Shown one piece after another: positions 23,393 to 31,040 of a stretch of DNA of 37,411 nucleotides. The notes beneath the pieces are model-generated. The model did not search any database and was not told the origin of the DNA. It worked only from the letters and a program-made list of their open reading frames with translations. A program made the position numbers and the translations under genes. The DNA is from Allopontixanthobacter sp034376665. GTDB lineage: Bacteria > Pseudomonadota > Alphaproteobacteria > Sphingomonadales > Sphingomonadaceae. The stretch covers positions 1-37,411 of the forward strand of contig NZ_JAXMJI010000095.1 in NCBI RefSeq assembly GCF_034376665.1. Direction: 5' to 3'. Every line of letters begins with the position of its first letter. Within the stretch, counting starts at the first letter, position 1.

Positions 23393-24826
23393 ATGGCCAA
23401 CAAACCGCGCACCTTGTACGAGAAGATCTGGGATGCCCACGTGGTCGAAACACGCGATGACGGCACCAGTCTGATCTTCATCGACCGCCATCTGGTACAC
23501 GAAGTCACCAGCCCTCAGGCATTCGAAGCGCTCCGGCTGGCTGGACGCAAGGTCCGCCGTCCCGAATTGACGCTGGCGGTGCCGGATCACAATCTGCCGA
23601 CCACCGCGCGGCTGGATGGACAGGGCAAGCGCATCCCGATTGCCGACGCACAGAGCGCCGCGCAACTGGCCGCGCTGGAAGCCAATGCGCCCGCCTTCGG
23701 CATCCGCTATATCGACGCCAGCGCGGCCGAGCAGGGGATTGTCCATGTGGTCGGCCCCGAACAGGGGTTCTCCCTGCCCGGTTCGACTATCGTCTGCGGG
23801 GACTCCCATACCGCCGCGCATGGCGGGGTCGGCGCGCTCGCTTTCGGGATCGGCACCAGCGAGGTGGAGCACGTGCTCGCCACACAGACGCTGCAATTGA
23901 AGCGTTCGAAAACGCTGGAAGTGGTGGTCGACGGCGCGCTGGGAACCGGGATCACCCCCAAGGACCTGATCCTTCACATCATCGGCGAGATCGGCACCGC
24001 TGGCGGCACCGGCTACGTGATCGAATATCGCGGCAAAGTGTTCGAGGAGATGAGCATCGAAGGCCGGCTGACGGTGTGCAATATGTCGATCGAAGCCGGC
24101 GCCCGCGCAGGGCTCGTCGCGCCGGATGAAAAGACTTTCGCCTATCTCGCCGGCCGCCCGCTTGCGCCCAAAGGAGCTGATTGGGACGCCGCAGTGGCGT
24201 GGTGGCAAAGTCTGCCAAGCGATCCGGGCGCGGTATTCGACAAAAGCGTGCGGATCGACGCGGGCGATATCCAGCCGACGGTAACCTGGGGTACCAGCCC
24301 TGAAGACGTGGTGCCAATTGGCGGTGCGGTGCCGGACCCCGCGAGCTTTGCCGATCCCTCGAAACAGGCGGCAGCCGCCAAGAGCCTCGACTACATGGGC
24401 CTGAAACCCGGCCAGCTGCTGTCCGAAGTGCCGGTCGAGAATATCTTCATCGGCAGCTGCACCAACAGCCGGATCGAGGATTTGCGGTCCGCTGCAGAAA
24501 TCTTGCGCGGAAGGCACAAGGCCGACAACGTCAAATGGGCGATCGTCGTGCCTGGCTCCGGTCTGGTCAAATTGCAGGCTGAGGAGGAAGGTCTCGACCG
24601 GATATTCACCGACGCCGGTTTCGAATGGCGCGAGCCGGGCTGTTCGGCCTGTCTGGGGATGAACCCGGACAAGGTTCCGCCGGGCGAACGCTGCGCCTCC
24701 ACCAGCAACCGGAACTTCGTCGGCCGGCAGGGCCCGGGTGCGCGAACCCATCTGATGTCCCCCGCGATGGCGGCGGCAGCGGCGGTGGCAGGCCATCTGA
24801 CCGACGTGCGCGAGCTAACAGCGTAG
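23393..24826 (+). CDS. leuC: 3-isopropylmalate dehydratase large subunit
   Basis: 477 aa, the usual length. LeuC carries the 4Fe-4S cluster of isopropylmalate isomerase in leucine synthesis. The cluster cysteines appear in GSCTNSRIEDL and GCSACLGMNPD; the N-terminus TLYEKIWDAHVV and the motif GDSHTAAHGGVGALAFGIG are typical. LeuD follows after a small membrane gene. Confidence 0.97.
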   Translation: MANKPRTLYEKIWDAHVVETRDDGTSLIFIDRHLVHEVTSPQAFEALRLAGRKVRRPELTLAVPDHNLPTTARLDGQGKRIPIADAQSAAQLAALEANAPAFGIRYIDASAAEQGIVHVVGPEQGFSLPGSTIVCGDSHTAAHGGVGALAFGIGTSEVEHVLATQTLQLKRSKTLEVVVDGALGTGITPKDLILHIIGEIGTAGGTGYVIEYRGKVFEEMSIEGRLTVCNMSIEAGARAGLVAPDEKTFAYLAGRPLAPKGADWDAAVAWWQSLPSDPGAVFDKSVRIDAGDIQPTVTWGTSPEDVVPIGGAVPDPASFADPSKQAAAAKSLDYMGLKPGQLLSEVPVENIFIGSCTNSRIEDLRSAAEILRGRHKADNVKWAIVVPGSGLVKLQAEEEGLDRIFTDAGFEWREPGCSACLGMNPDKVPPGERCASTSNRNFVGRQGPGARTHLMSPAMAAAAAVAGHLTDVRELTA

Positions 24827-24905
24827 GACAAGCCGCATTGCCCAGTCTGGCGAACTTGTCGATTACGGGCTTGAAGTGCAGGTTTTCCGATCACATAGGT
24901 AGATT

Positions 24906-25082
24906 ATGACCAAGAAGATCCCCTCCTCGCTCCCCGGTTCGCTGGGCGGAAAGGCCGCCATGGCCGGAGCCGCCATCGGCTCTGCCGCCATTGCCGCCGC
25001 CTTGCTGTACGCTTCCAGACGGCGTGAAAAGAAGGCAAACGAAAGCAGAGACCGTCCGGTGGATCCACCGGAGACCGATTGA
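24906..25082 (+). CDS. Small membrane peptide between leuC and leuD
   Basis: 58 aa: MTKKIPSSLPGSLGGKAAM, one Ala-rich membrane segment (AGAAIGSAAIAAALLYA) and a basic, charged tail (SRRREKKANESRDRP). The TGA overlaps the leuD ATG (TGATG), so leuD translation is coupled to it. No family is recognised. The overlap is evidence that it is truly translated. Confidence 0.7.
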   Translation: MTKKIPSSLPGSLGGKAAMAGAAIGSAAIAAALLYASRRREKKANESRDRPVDPPETD

Positions 25083-25678
25083 TGGAAGCTGTTGCGACGA
25101 TTACCGGCCGGGCAATTCCCTTCGGCCGCAAGAATGTCGACACCGACGTGATCATTGCCGCGGAATGGCTGAAAACGACCAGCCGCGAAGGGCTGGGCCA
25201 GGGCGCCTTCGCCAGCATCCGTGCGGAACCCGGCAATGTGTTCGACGACCCCGCTTTTGCCGGGGCCCCGATCCTGATTGCGGGCGATAATTTCGGCTGC
25301 GGATCGAGCCGTGAACACGCCGCCTGGGCGCTGCTCGACATGGGCATAACCGCAGTAATCGCGCCCGGCTTTTCCGATATCTTCGCCAGCAACGCCTTCA
25401 AGAACGGTATCCTGACTGTGACCCTGCCGCAGGAACAGATCGACCGGCTTCTGGAAGTCGCGCAAACCGATCCGCTCACGCTGGACCTTGAAAACCAGAT
25501 GGTGACTACCCCGTTCCAGGATCGCTTTGCCTTCGAAATTGATCCCTTCCGCAAGATGTGCCTGACCGAGGGGCTGGACGAGGTCGGTCTGACCCTGACC
25601 CGTGATGCCGCCATCGGGACCTATGAACAACGTCAAGCTGCCCAGATGCCCTGGCTGGCCAAAGGAATTGCTGCATGA
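25082..25678 (+). CDS. leuD: 3-isopropylmalate dehydratase small subunit
   Basis: 198 aa. The swivel domain of isopropylmalate isomerase: RAIPFGRKNVDTDVIIAAEWLK at the start, GDNFGCGSSREHAAWAL as the substrate-recognition loop, and a C-terminal RDAAIGTYEQRQAAQMPWL. The ATG at 25082 overlaps the preceding stop. Its own stop overlaps the next start by 4 bp. Confidence 0.97.
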   Translation: MEAVATITGRAIPFGRKNVDTDVIIAAEWLKTTSREGLGQGAFASIRAEPGNVFDDPAFAGAPILIAGDNFGCGSSREHAAWALLDMGITAVIAPGFSDIFASNAFKNGILTVTLPQEQIDRLLEVAQTDPLTLDLENQMVTTPFQDRFAFEIDPFRKMCLTEGLDEVGLTLTRDAAIGTYEQRQAAQMPWLAKGIAA

Positions 25679-26670
25679 AAGCCTTGTTGTCCAAAGCCGT
25701 TGGTGGCCCCGAAACGCTGGTCCTGGAAGATGTGCCCGATCCTGTCCCGGGCAAGGGCGAAGTTCTGGTCAAGGTTGCAGCCTGCGCGATCAACTATCCC
25801 GACGCGCTGATCATCCGCGATATGTATCAGGTCAAGCCGCCGCGGCCTTTCGCGCCGGGTAGCGAGATTTCCGGCACGATCGAAGCGCTGGGCGAGGGGG
25901 TCGAGGGCTGGGAAGTCGGCGATCGGATCCTGACCGGCACCGGCTTTGGCGGATTGCAGGAGAAACTGGTGCTGCCTGCCGACAAGCTTTTCCGGGTGCC
26001 GGACGGTGTATCGCTGCCCGAAGCCTCCGCCCTGTTGATGACTTACGGCACGACCATCCACGGGCTGAAGGACCGCGGGCAGATCAAGGCGGGCGACACC
26101 ATGCTGGTACTTGGCGCAGCGGGCGGCGTGGGCCTGTCGGCAGTCGAACTGGGCAAGGCCTACGGCGCGCGCGTGATCGCGGCGGTGTCGAGCGAGGAGA
26201 AGGCCGAGGCCTGCCGCAAGGCCGGGGCGGACGATGTCGTCATCTATCCCCGCGCACCGTTCGACAAGGACACGTCCAAGCAGCTCGCCAACGCGTTCAA
26301 GGACGCTGTCGGGCCGAACGGCGCGGACATCGTCTATGACATCGTCGGGGGGGACTATTCCGAACCGGCCCTGCGCGCCATCGCCTGGGAGGGGCGCTTT
26401 CTGGTGGTCGGTTTCCCCGCCGGGATTGCCAAGATGCCGCTCAACCTCACCCTGCTGAAAAGCTGCGACATTCGCGGCGTGTTCTGGGGTGCGTTCACCG
26501 TGCGGGAACCGAAGAAGAATGCGGAGAACATCGCCGAACTGTTCCAGCTGTGGGAAGACGGCAAAATCTCGCCGCTGGTCAGCGAGACCTACCCGCTGGA
26601 ACGTGCGGGCGAGGCAATTGCCAAGCTGGAAAGCCGCGGCGCGATCGGCAAGCTTGTCGTGACCATGTGA
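25675..26670 (+). CDS. Zinc-free NADPH:quinone oxidoreductase family protein
   Basis: 331 aa, medium-chain dehydrogenase/reductase superfamily. The GroES-like N-terminal half (CAINYPDALIIRDMYQVKPPRPFAPGSEISG) precedes the Rossmann motif VLGAAGGVGLSAVELGKAYGA; the catalytic zinc ligands are absent, as in quinone oxidoreductase-type members. The start overlaps leuD (ATGA), so it is transcribed with the leucine genes, though a link to leucine synthesis is not evident. Confidence 0.9.
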   Translation: MKALLSKAVGGPETLVLEDVPDPVPGKGEVLVKVAACAINYPDALIIRDMYQVKPPRPFAPGSEISGTIEALGEGVEGWEVGDRILTGTGFGGLQEKLVLPADKLFRVPDGVSLPEASALLMTYGTTIHGLKDRGQIKAGDTMLVLGAAGGVGLSAVELGKAYGARVIAAVSSEEKAEACRKAGADDVVIYPRAPFDKDTSKQLANAFKDAVGPNGADIVYDIVGGDYSEPALRAIAWEGRFLVVGFPAGIAKMPLNLTLLKSCDIRGVFWGAFTVREPKKNAENIAELFQLWEDGKISPLVSETYPLERAGEAIAKLESRGAIGKLVVTM

Positions 26671-26782
26671 CAACAGGCGGCGGTCCGGCTAATTTCCCCC
26701 GCCTGGGCACCGACGCTTGCGGCTGGACGCTTGTCGGCTTACGTCCTTCACGAATATTCAAATGGCCCAACCGGAGGCATCT

Positions 26783-27106
26783 ATGACCAATTTCAAGGAC
26801 CGTGAGCGCGGCGAGGAAGCGAAGTTCGCGCATGACGAGGAAAGCGCCTTCAAGATCGCGGCGCGCCGCAACCGGCTGCTCGGGCACTGGGCGGCGGAAA
26901 AGATGGGCCTGACCCCCGAAGAAACCGAAGCCTATGCCAAGGCCGTGGTGCAGGCCGATTTCGAAGAAGCGGGCGACGAAGACGTGATCCGCAAGCTGCT
27001 CGGCGATCTGACCAGCAGCGGGGTCGATATCGACGAAGCCGGAATCCGCACCGCGCTGGAAGAACGCGAAGTCGAAGCGCGGCGCCAGTTGATGAGCGAA
27101 TCCTAA
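26783..27106 (+). CDS. DUF1476 protein, F1-ATPase inhibitor zeta subunit
   Basis: 107 aa beginning MTNFKDRERGEEAKFAHDEE and containing FKIAARRNRLLGHWAAEKMGLT, the DUF1476 pattern. In Paracoccus this family is the zeta subunit, whose N-terminus blocks ATP hydrolysis by the F1-ATPase; that identity is established for the family, not shown here. GGAGG lies five bases before the ATG. It is almost entirely alphaproteobacterial, which supports the taxonomic call. Confidence 0.9.
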   Translation: MTNFKDRERGEEAKFAHDEESAFKIAARRNRLLGHWAAEKMGLTPEETEAYAKAVVQADFEEAGDEDVIRKLLGDLTSSGVDIDEAGIRTALEEREVEARRQLMSES

Positions 27107-27110
27107 CCCC

Positions 27111-27344
27111 ATGCCCATGTCCGGTTCCGAAATCGAAGGCATGATCCTGGCCGCCCTGCCCGATGCGACCATCGAGATGACCGATCTGGCAGGTGACGGC
27201 GATCATTGGGCCGCCAAGGTCACCTCCGCCAGCTTCGCCGGGATGAGCCGCGTCCAGCAGCACAAGCTGGTCTATGGCGCGCTCCAGGGCAAGATGGGCG
27301 GCGTGCTCCACGCCTTGCAACTGACGACCGCGGTTCCCAACTAA
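27111..27344 (+). CDS. BolA family protein
   Basis: 77 aa with the BolA pattern ALPDATIEMTDLAGDGDHWAAKVTSASFAG followed by RVQQHKLVYGAL. The conserved histidine in RVQQHKLV is the usual Fe-S ligand in BolA-glutaredoxin complexes. Starts at 27111 or 27117 are possible. The glutaredoxin partner follows directly. Confidence 0.9.
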   Translation: MPMSGSEIEGMILAALPDATIEMTDLAGDGDHWAAKVTSASFAGMSRVQQHKLVYGALQGKMGGVLHALQLTTAVPN

Positions 27345-27394
27345 TCCCTTATCAGCGCCGCGCCGGCCCAACAGTCAGATCTAGGTACACGAAC

Positions 27395-27724
27395 ATGTCC
27401 GATACCAACGAACGCATTTCCGAAATCGTCAACGCCAACGATGTCGTCCTGTTCATGAAAGGCACACCGCTGTTCCCGCAATGCGGATTTTCCAGCAAGG
27501 CGATCGCCATCCTCGACCATTGCGGTGTCGCTTACGACAGCGTCGATGTGCTGCAGGACATGGAAGTCCGCCAGGGCATCAAGGCCTATTCCGACTGGCC
27601 GACCATTCCCCAGCTCTATGTCAAAGGCGAATTCGTCGGCGGCAGCGACATCATGATGGAAATGTTCGAAGCGGGTGAACTTCAGCAGCTGCTGGAAGAA
27701 AAGAAAGTCGCACCGGCCAGCTGA
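27395..27724 (+). CDS. grxD: Monothiol CGFS glutaredoxin (Grx4 type)
   Basis: 109 aa with the active site PQCGFSSKA (C30) and the glutathione-binding motif WPTIPQLYVKGEFVGGSDI. CGFS glutaredoxins carry 2Fe-2S clusters, often as heterodimers with a BolA protein; the adjacent BolA gene fits that pair. The ATG at 27395 begins MSDTNERISEIV. Confidence 0.95.
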   Translation: MSDTNERISEIVNANDVVLFMKGTPLFPQCGFSSKAIAILDHCGVAYDSVDVLQDMEVRQGIKAYSDWPTIPQLYVKGEFVGGSDIMMEMFEAGELQQLLEEKKVAPAS

Positions 27725-27765
27725 ACCCGCAGAATTGATCGGCTTCGTTTCGAAGCGGCTTCGGG

Positions 27766-27797
27766 GAGGCGGGACCAGGAGACCAGGGTCCCGCCTC
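27766..27797 (+). terminator. Stem-loop downstream of grxD
   Basis: An 11-bp perfect stem (GAGGCGGGACC with GGTCCCGCCTC, 27766-27776 and 27787-27797) with a 10-nt loop, 41 bp after the grxD stop. There is no T run behind it, so it may be a factor-dependent terminator or an RNA-stabilising hairpin. Confidence 0.5.
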
Positions 27798-27984
27798 GAT
27801 CGAAGATCATTTGGGGTACCGCTTAATATGCACGGTCCGTGCCAGTTTAATCGGACGGCTGTTTTCCTGCACTGTGATAGTTAAAATCAGCTTACCGCCC
27901 CCTGGATTGTAAAGTCCGCCGACACCTTCGCGGCAGGATTTTGCCGCTTGGCAAGTGCTGCCGATCCCGCCACACAGTCGGGCA

Positions 27985-28770
27985 ATGTCCCAACCCGAAA
28001 ATTCCGCCCGGCCCGACCGGATACCCGCTGCCACCGTCATCGTGTTCCGCAGCGCCGGCCCGGGCAAGCCGCCCGAATTGCTGATGGTCACGCGCTCGCG
28101 GAACATGGCCTTCGCCGGCGGTGCCGCGGTGTTCCCCGGCGGGCGGGTCGATCCGGCCGATTACGACCTCGCCGCCTCGCTCGCCTCCGCCCTGCCGGTG
28201 GAGGAAGCCGCCCACCGCGTCGCCGCGATCCGCGAGACGCTGGAGGAAACCGGCCTCGCCATCGGCATTTCCGGCCGCGTCGACGCCGCCATCGCCCGTG
28301 CCGCGCGCGCCCTGCTGCTGGAACACGGCACACTTGGCCCCGTGCTGGCGGCAATGGACTGGCAAATCGACCTCGATGCCGTGCTGCCGTTCGCCCGCTG
28401 GTTTCCCAAGAACGAACGGCTCCCCCGCCTGTTCGATACCAGGTTCTACCTCGCCGACCTCGGCACCGGCGCGGTCGATATCACCGTGGACGAGACGGAA
28501 AACACCCGCCTCTACTGGATAGCCGCACACGACGCGCTCGCAGCGGCGGAGCGCGGCGAGCTCAGCGTCATCTTCCCCACCCGCCGCAATCTGGAACGGC
28601 TGGCCCAATTCCCCGACTTCGCCGCCGCCGCCCAGGATTGCGCCCGCTTCCCGGTCCGGACCATCGTCCCGAGGATCGCCGAGGAGCACGGCCAGCGCTG
28701 GCTGTGCATCCCGGAAGACGCCGGATACCCCGTCACCCGCGAACCGCTGGGCGATGTCCTGCGGGGATGA
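27985..28770 (+). CDS. Nudix hydrolase family protein
   Basis: 261 aa. A Nudix box with an insertion is visible: GGAAVFPGGRVDPADYD followed by AAIRETLEETGLAIG. This arrangement (FPGGRVD...RETLEETG) matches the NUDT19-like / CoA-diphosphatase group more than short MutT proteins, but the substrate is uncertain. The ATG at 27985 starts MSQPENSARPDR; a GTG at 27955 is also possible. The codons are notably richer in C than those of the neighbours. Confidence 0.85.
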   Translation: MSQPENSARPDRIPAATVIVFRSAGPGKPPELLMVTRSRNMAFAGGAAVFPGGRVDPADYDLAASLASALPVEEAAHRVAAIRETLEETGLAIGISGRVDAAIARAARALLLEHGTLGPVLAAMDWQIDLDAVLPFARWFPKNERLPRLFDTRFYLADLGTGAVDITVDETENTRLYWIAAHDALAAAERGELSVIFPTRRNLERLAQFPDFAAAAQDCARFPVRTIVPRIAEEHGQRWLCIPEDAGYPVTREPLGDVLRG

Positions 28771-29055
28771 AGGCAGTGACCAGGGTTACAAAGGTGACAC
28801 ATCCAACATTTGCTGTCCGCCGCCAGAAAGCCCGTATTCCTGCGGGTTTGAGGGGTGAAGGGTGACAGTTTCGCCCCGGGAGAAAATTAAAATCCTGTAA
28901 CGCCGCCCTATGCGAAAACTTCCTGCACCGCTCCGCCGGGGCGACATGCGCGGCCAAGGCAAGCCACGCCTGCCGATCGCCCGATATTCACATGTCAAAG
29001 AGCCTGCAATTCGCGGGGCAGCGATAACAGGCCGCAGGGATGTAGGAAAATTCTT
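28771..29055. other. Intergenic stretch without a supported gene
   Basis: No frame here looks like a protein or continues a neighbour. It marks the change from the ordinary gene neighbourhood to the repeat-rich accessory region that starts at 29056. Confidence 0.5.
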
Positions 29056-29152
29056 CAGATGGCGGAGGAGTGGGTGCAGTTTAGTATACTGTCCCCGGAA
29101 TACACAGATGGCGGAGGAGTGGGTGCAGTTTAGTATACTGTCCCCGGAATAC
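29056..29152. repeat. Two tandem 48-bp units, each ending in the dispersed repeat
   Basis: Identical 48-bp units at 29056-29103 and 29105-29152 (period 49), starting CAGATGGCGGAGGAGTGGG and ending in AGTATACTGTCCCCGGAAT. The end of each unit is the same motif found as a dispersed repeat through 29-37 kb; the second copy is the left inverted repeat of the toxin/immunity segment. Confidence 0.93.
29130..29150 (+). repeat. Left inverted repeat of segment 1
   Basis: TTAGTATACTGTCCCCGGAAT. Its last 19 bases are an exact inverted match to 30074-30092. An identical tandem copy is at 29081-29101. Confidence 0.88.
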
Positions 29153-29223
29153 GTGACATATCGCTTACTCGAATTTTGTCCCGACCGATCCGCTTTAACG
29201 GAGGCAAACCTTAAACATGCTTC

Positions 29224-29748
29224 TTAGACCGGATTAAACTCGGCATCACCGCTGAAAGCAGAACTCGGGAACGCCCGACACGTAACTGATTTATTCAAAA
29301 CTCGTTCCAAGAATGTAGTCAAGTCACATTCAAATTGCTCATAGTCGGGGCTGCGAGCCTCGTTGACCACTACGGTCCATTCGGGCGCATTGCCGCTTGT
29401 AAGCCAATGAATGACGTCTCCATTGTCGGTTATTGCGACCGGTAAAAGGCCGCCTAGAGTCGGATAAAGCTCGAATGGATTCTTCTCGTCAAAATCATCG
29501 TGCAATTCGCGAAGAGCCTCCAACTGCCTTTTCGATTGCTCCAACAGATTCAGTGCAGGCCTGCTAGAAAACGGATTCAAAACCGAGAGAAAGTGGTCGA
29601 TCGTTCCGCTTCCGTAAGATCGGATGAACTCTTTAAAATCGTCCGGCAATTTCGATCCGATGGCATCTTCAACATCCAACCAAGATCCACCTGTTTCAAC
29701 GGGATTCGCCGGTGGCGGCATGATTCTCGAAAGGGAGGCAAATGTCAT
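29224..29748 (-). CDS. SMI1/KNR4 (SUKH) family immunity protein
   Basis: 174 aa with the SUKH pattern: WLDVEDAIGSKLPDDFKEFIRSYGSGTI at the start, then GGLLPVAITDNGDVIHWLTSGN and EWTVVVNEARSPDYEQFECDLTTFLERVL. SUKH proteins are immunity proteins against many nuclease toxins of contact-dependent and Rhs systems. The ATG lies 5 bp after the stop of a nuclease toxin fragment, the standard toxin-immunity order. Codon and base use are visibly more AT-rich than in the flanking native genes, suggesting transfer. Confidence 0.88.
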   Translation of the reverse strand: MTFASLSRIMPPPANPVETGGSWLDVEDAIGSKLPDDFKEFIRSYGSGTIDHFLSVLNPFSSRPALNLLEQSKRQLEALRELHDDFDEKNPFELYPTLGGLLPVAITDNGDVIHWLTSGNAPEWTVVVNEARSPDYEQFECDLTTFLERVLNKSVTCRAFPSSAFSGDAEFNPV

Positions 29749-29753
29749 ATCGT

Positions 29754-30077
29754 TTAACGCCCAGGAGGATTGAGGATCGTGACATTGAGATCGAAGCCGC
29801 CCGATCCCCTTCCGCTAAGCGTTACACCACGAGGTACCAAATTTGAACCGTTGTAGATTGGCGTGGACGAATACCGTACAGTCTGCCCGCCTTCAACGGC
29901 ACCTCGGACTTGGTTCTCAAACCCGCGCATGAACGGACTGTTGGCGGGATTCTGTTGCAACGTAACGAGGTTCTCAGCTAGGTCGCCGGAGCCACCGAGC
30001 TGGCGGCCCAGCAGATGCCCCCGAGCTTCGTTGAAGAGCGTTCCGTTCCCACTCCAGCCGGGCGGAATGAAAAATTC
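29754..30077 (-). pseudogene. C-terminal nuclease tip of a polymorphic (Rhs/Cdi-type) toxin, 5' part lost
   Basis: The frame reads PPGWSGNGTLFNEARGHLLGR, then NLVTLQQNPANSPFMRGFENQ, and ends GSGGFDLNVTILNPPGR. This resembles the DNA/RNA non-specific endonuclease domain found at the tips of Rhs and related toxins; the RGH histidine would be the general base and the N of NLVTLQQN a metal ligand. No proper start codon is available (the only one is an internal TTG at 29960), and similarity to a toxin ends where the repeat at 30074-30097 begins. The large delivery part of the toxin is missing. The immunity gene downstream is intact. Confidence 0.75.
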
Positions 30078-30097
30078 CGGGGACAGTATACTTAATT
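30074..30097 (-). repeat. Right inverted repeat of segment 1
   Basis: On the plus strand ATTCCGGGGACAGTATACTT followed by AATT; its reverse complement contains AGTATACTGTCCCCGGAAT, identical to 29132-29150. The next about 40 bp (to 30137) are also similar to the sequence following the copy at 37257, so the family has a longer conserved flank on this side. Confidence 0.88.
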
Positions 30098-30160
30098 GCC
30101 ATGCCCCGCCTCCATGCGCGGTTTCGTGCCTCGCCTGAAAGGCCTCAGATGTTGGCCGAT

Positions 30161-30187
30161 GAATTCCGGTTACAGTTTACTTAATTC
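30161..30187 (-). repeat. Dispersed repeat, diverged copy
   Basis: GAATTCCGGTTACAGTTTAC followed by TTAATTC, in the same orientation as the copy at 30074 and 87 bp further on. The 30098-30393 stretch holds only such repeats and no supported gene. Confidence 0.75.
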
Positions 30188-30301
30188 AAGGTCGTTGTGA
30201 GTGTTCTCTCGCAGGAAATTGCCCGACTTCGTTTGCTGTGCCTCGGGAATTTCCGTGTTATCCTTACCGGTATGCTGGTATCTAGCCGTCTTTTCAATTA
30301 C

Positions 30302-30350
30302 GAATTAAGTAAACTGTCCCCGAAATCAAGTAAACTGTCCCCGAAATTCC
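30302..30350 (+). repeat. Two adjacent copies of the dispersed repeat
   Basis: AAGTAAACTGTCCCCGAAAT occurs twice in a row (within 30302-30326 and 30327-30350), in the opposite orientation to the copies at 30074 and 30161. They sit 44 bp beyond the GST stop codon. Confidence 0.85.
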
Positions 30351-30393
30351 CAATTATCATCACACGCATTGCCATTCTCCTTCCAGTGAAAAG

Positions 30394-31038
30394 TTAGTCT
30401 TGATCTGGAACTGCGAGCGGGAAAAGGTGGCGATACGGGCGTGCTTCATCGACGCAGCGTGCCACCGATGGCCGGGCGAGCAGGCGCGCGCGATAGGCTT
30501 TAAGCTCGGTCAATTCCTCGGGGATAGGGTGGACCCAGTTGGCGTAGAACAGCGACGGCGCCGCAGCACAGTCCGCGAGCGTAAAGGCTTCGCCCGCTGC
30601 CCAGGTCTGTCCGGCGAGATGCGCATTCAGCCACGGGTAGACGAGATCAAGCGCGGTTCGTGCACGATCAATTCGCCTGGGATCGGCTTCATCCGTCAAG
30701 TGGGGCAAGTGTTCGCTCACGATCGCCTGCACATTTGCCATGACATGATTGTCAAATATCCGGTCAAACATCCGTACCGTTCGGGCCGCACCGCGACCAT
30801 CGGGGATCAGTGCAGGTGCGATATGCTCAACGATGATGCTTGCCTCGATGATTGGCTCGCCGTCATCGAGCAGCACCGGAAATTTCCCCATCGCCCACGC
30901 CGCTTTGAGCGCAGCAAAATTCTCGGGATACTCAGGTCCAAGCATGCGGAATTCAAACACTGTATCCGTTTCATAGAAGGCAATAAGGGCCTTCCAGGTA
31001 TAGGATGAAAAGGGATGTCCGAATAACTCAAGCGCCAT
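30394..31038 (-). CDS. Glutathione S-transferase family protein
   Basis: 214 aa. The N-terminal thioredoxin-like domain begins MALELFGHPFSSYTWKALIAF and has the glutathione-site pattern GKFPVLLDDGEPIIEASIIVEHI; the all-helical C-terminal domain has AGEAFTLADCAAAPSLFYA. The likely catalytic residue in SSYT is a serine or tyrosine. Start 2 bp after the sterol-desaturase-family gene, with AAAGGAGG inside that gene's end, so the two form an operon. Confidence 0.9.
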   Translation of the reverse strand: MALELFGHPFSSYTWKALIAFYETDTVFEFRMLGPEYPENFAALKAAWAMGKFPVLLDDGEPIIEASIIVEHIAPALIPDGRGAARTVRMFDRIFDNHVMANVQAIVSEHLPHLTDEADPRRIDRARTALDLVYPWLNAHLAGQTWAAGEAFTLADCAAAPSLFYANWVHPIPEELTELKAYRARLLARPSVARCVDEARPYRHLFPLAVPDQD

Positions 31039-31040
31039 GG

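Noticed and set aside
23309..24796. 495-codon antisense frame across leuC
   Set aside because: Shadow of leuC, which has all iron-sulfur motifs on the plus strand.
27807..28106. 99-codon minus-strand frame opposite the Nudix gene start
   Set aside because: Overlaps the Nudix gene and its leader; the last about 40 residues look somewhat protein-like, but there is no start, family match or neighbour to support it.
29056..29152. Possible CRISPR-like repeat
   Set aside because: Only two adjacent identical units with a 1-bp gap, no spacers and no cas genes.
28910..29227. 105-codon plus-strand frame
   Set aside because: Much of it is the translation of the tandem repeat units; no protein-like composition or ribosome site.
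30197..30397. 66-codon plus-strand frame
   Set aside because: Contains the translation of two dispersed repeat copies (KLSPKSSKLSPKF); a by-product of the repeats.
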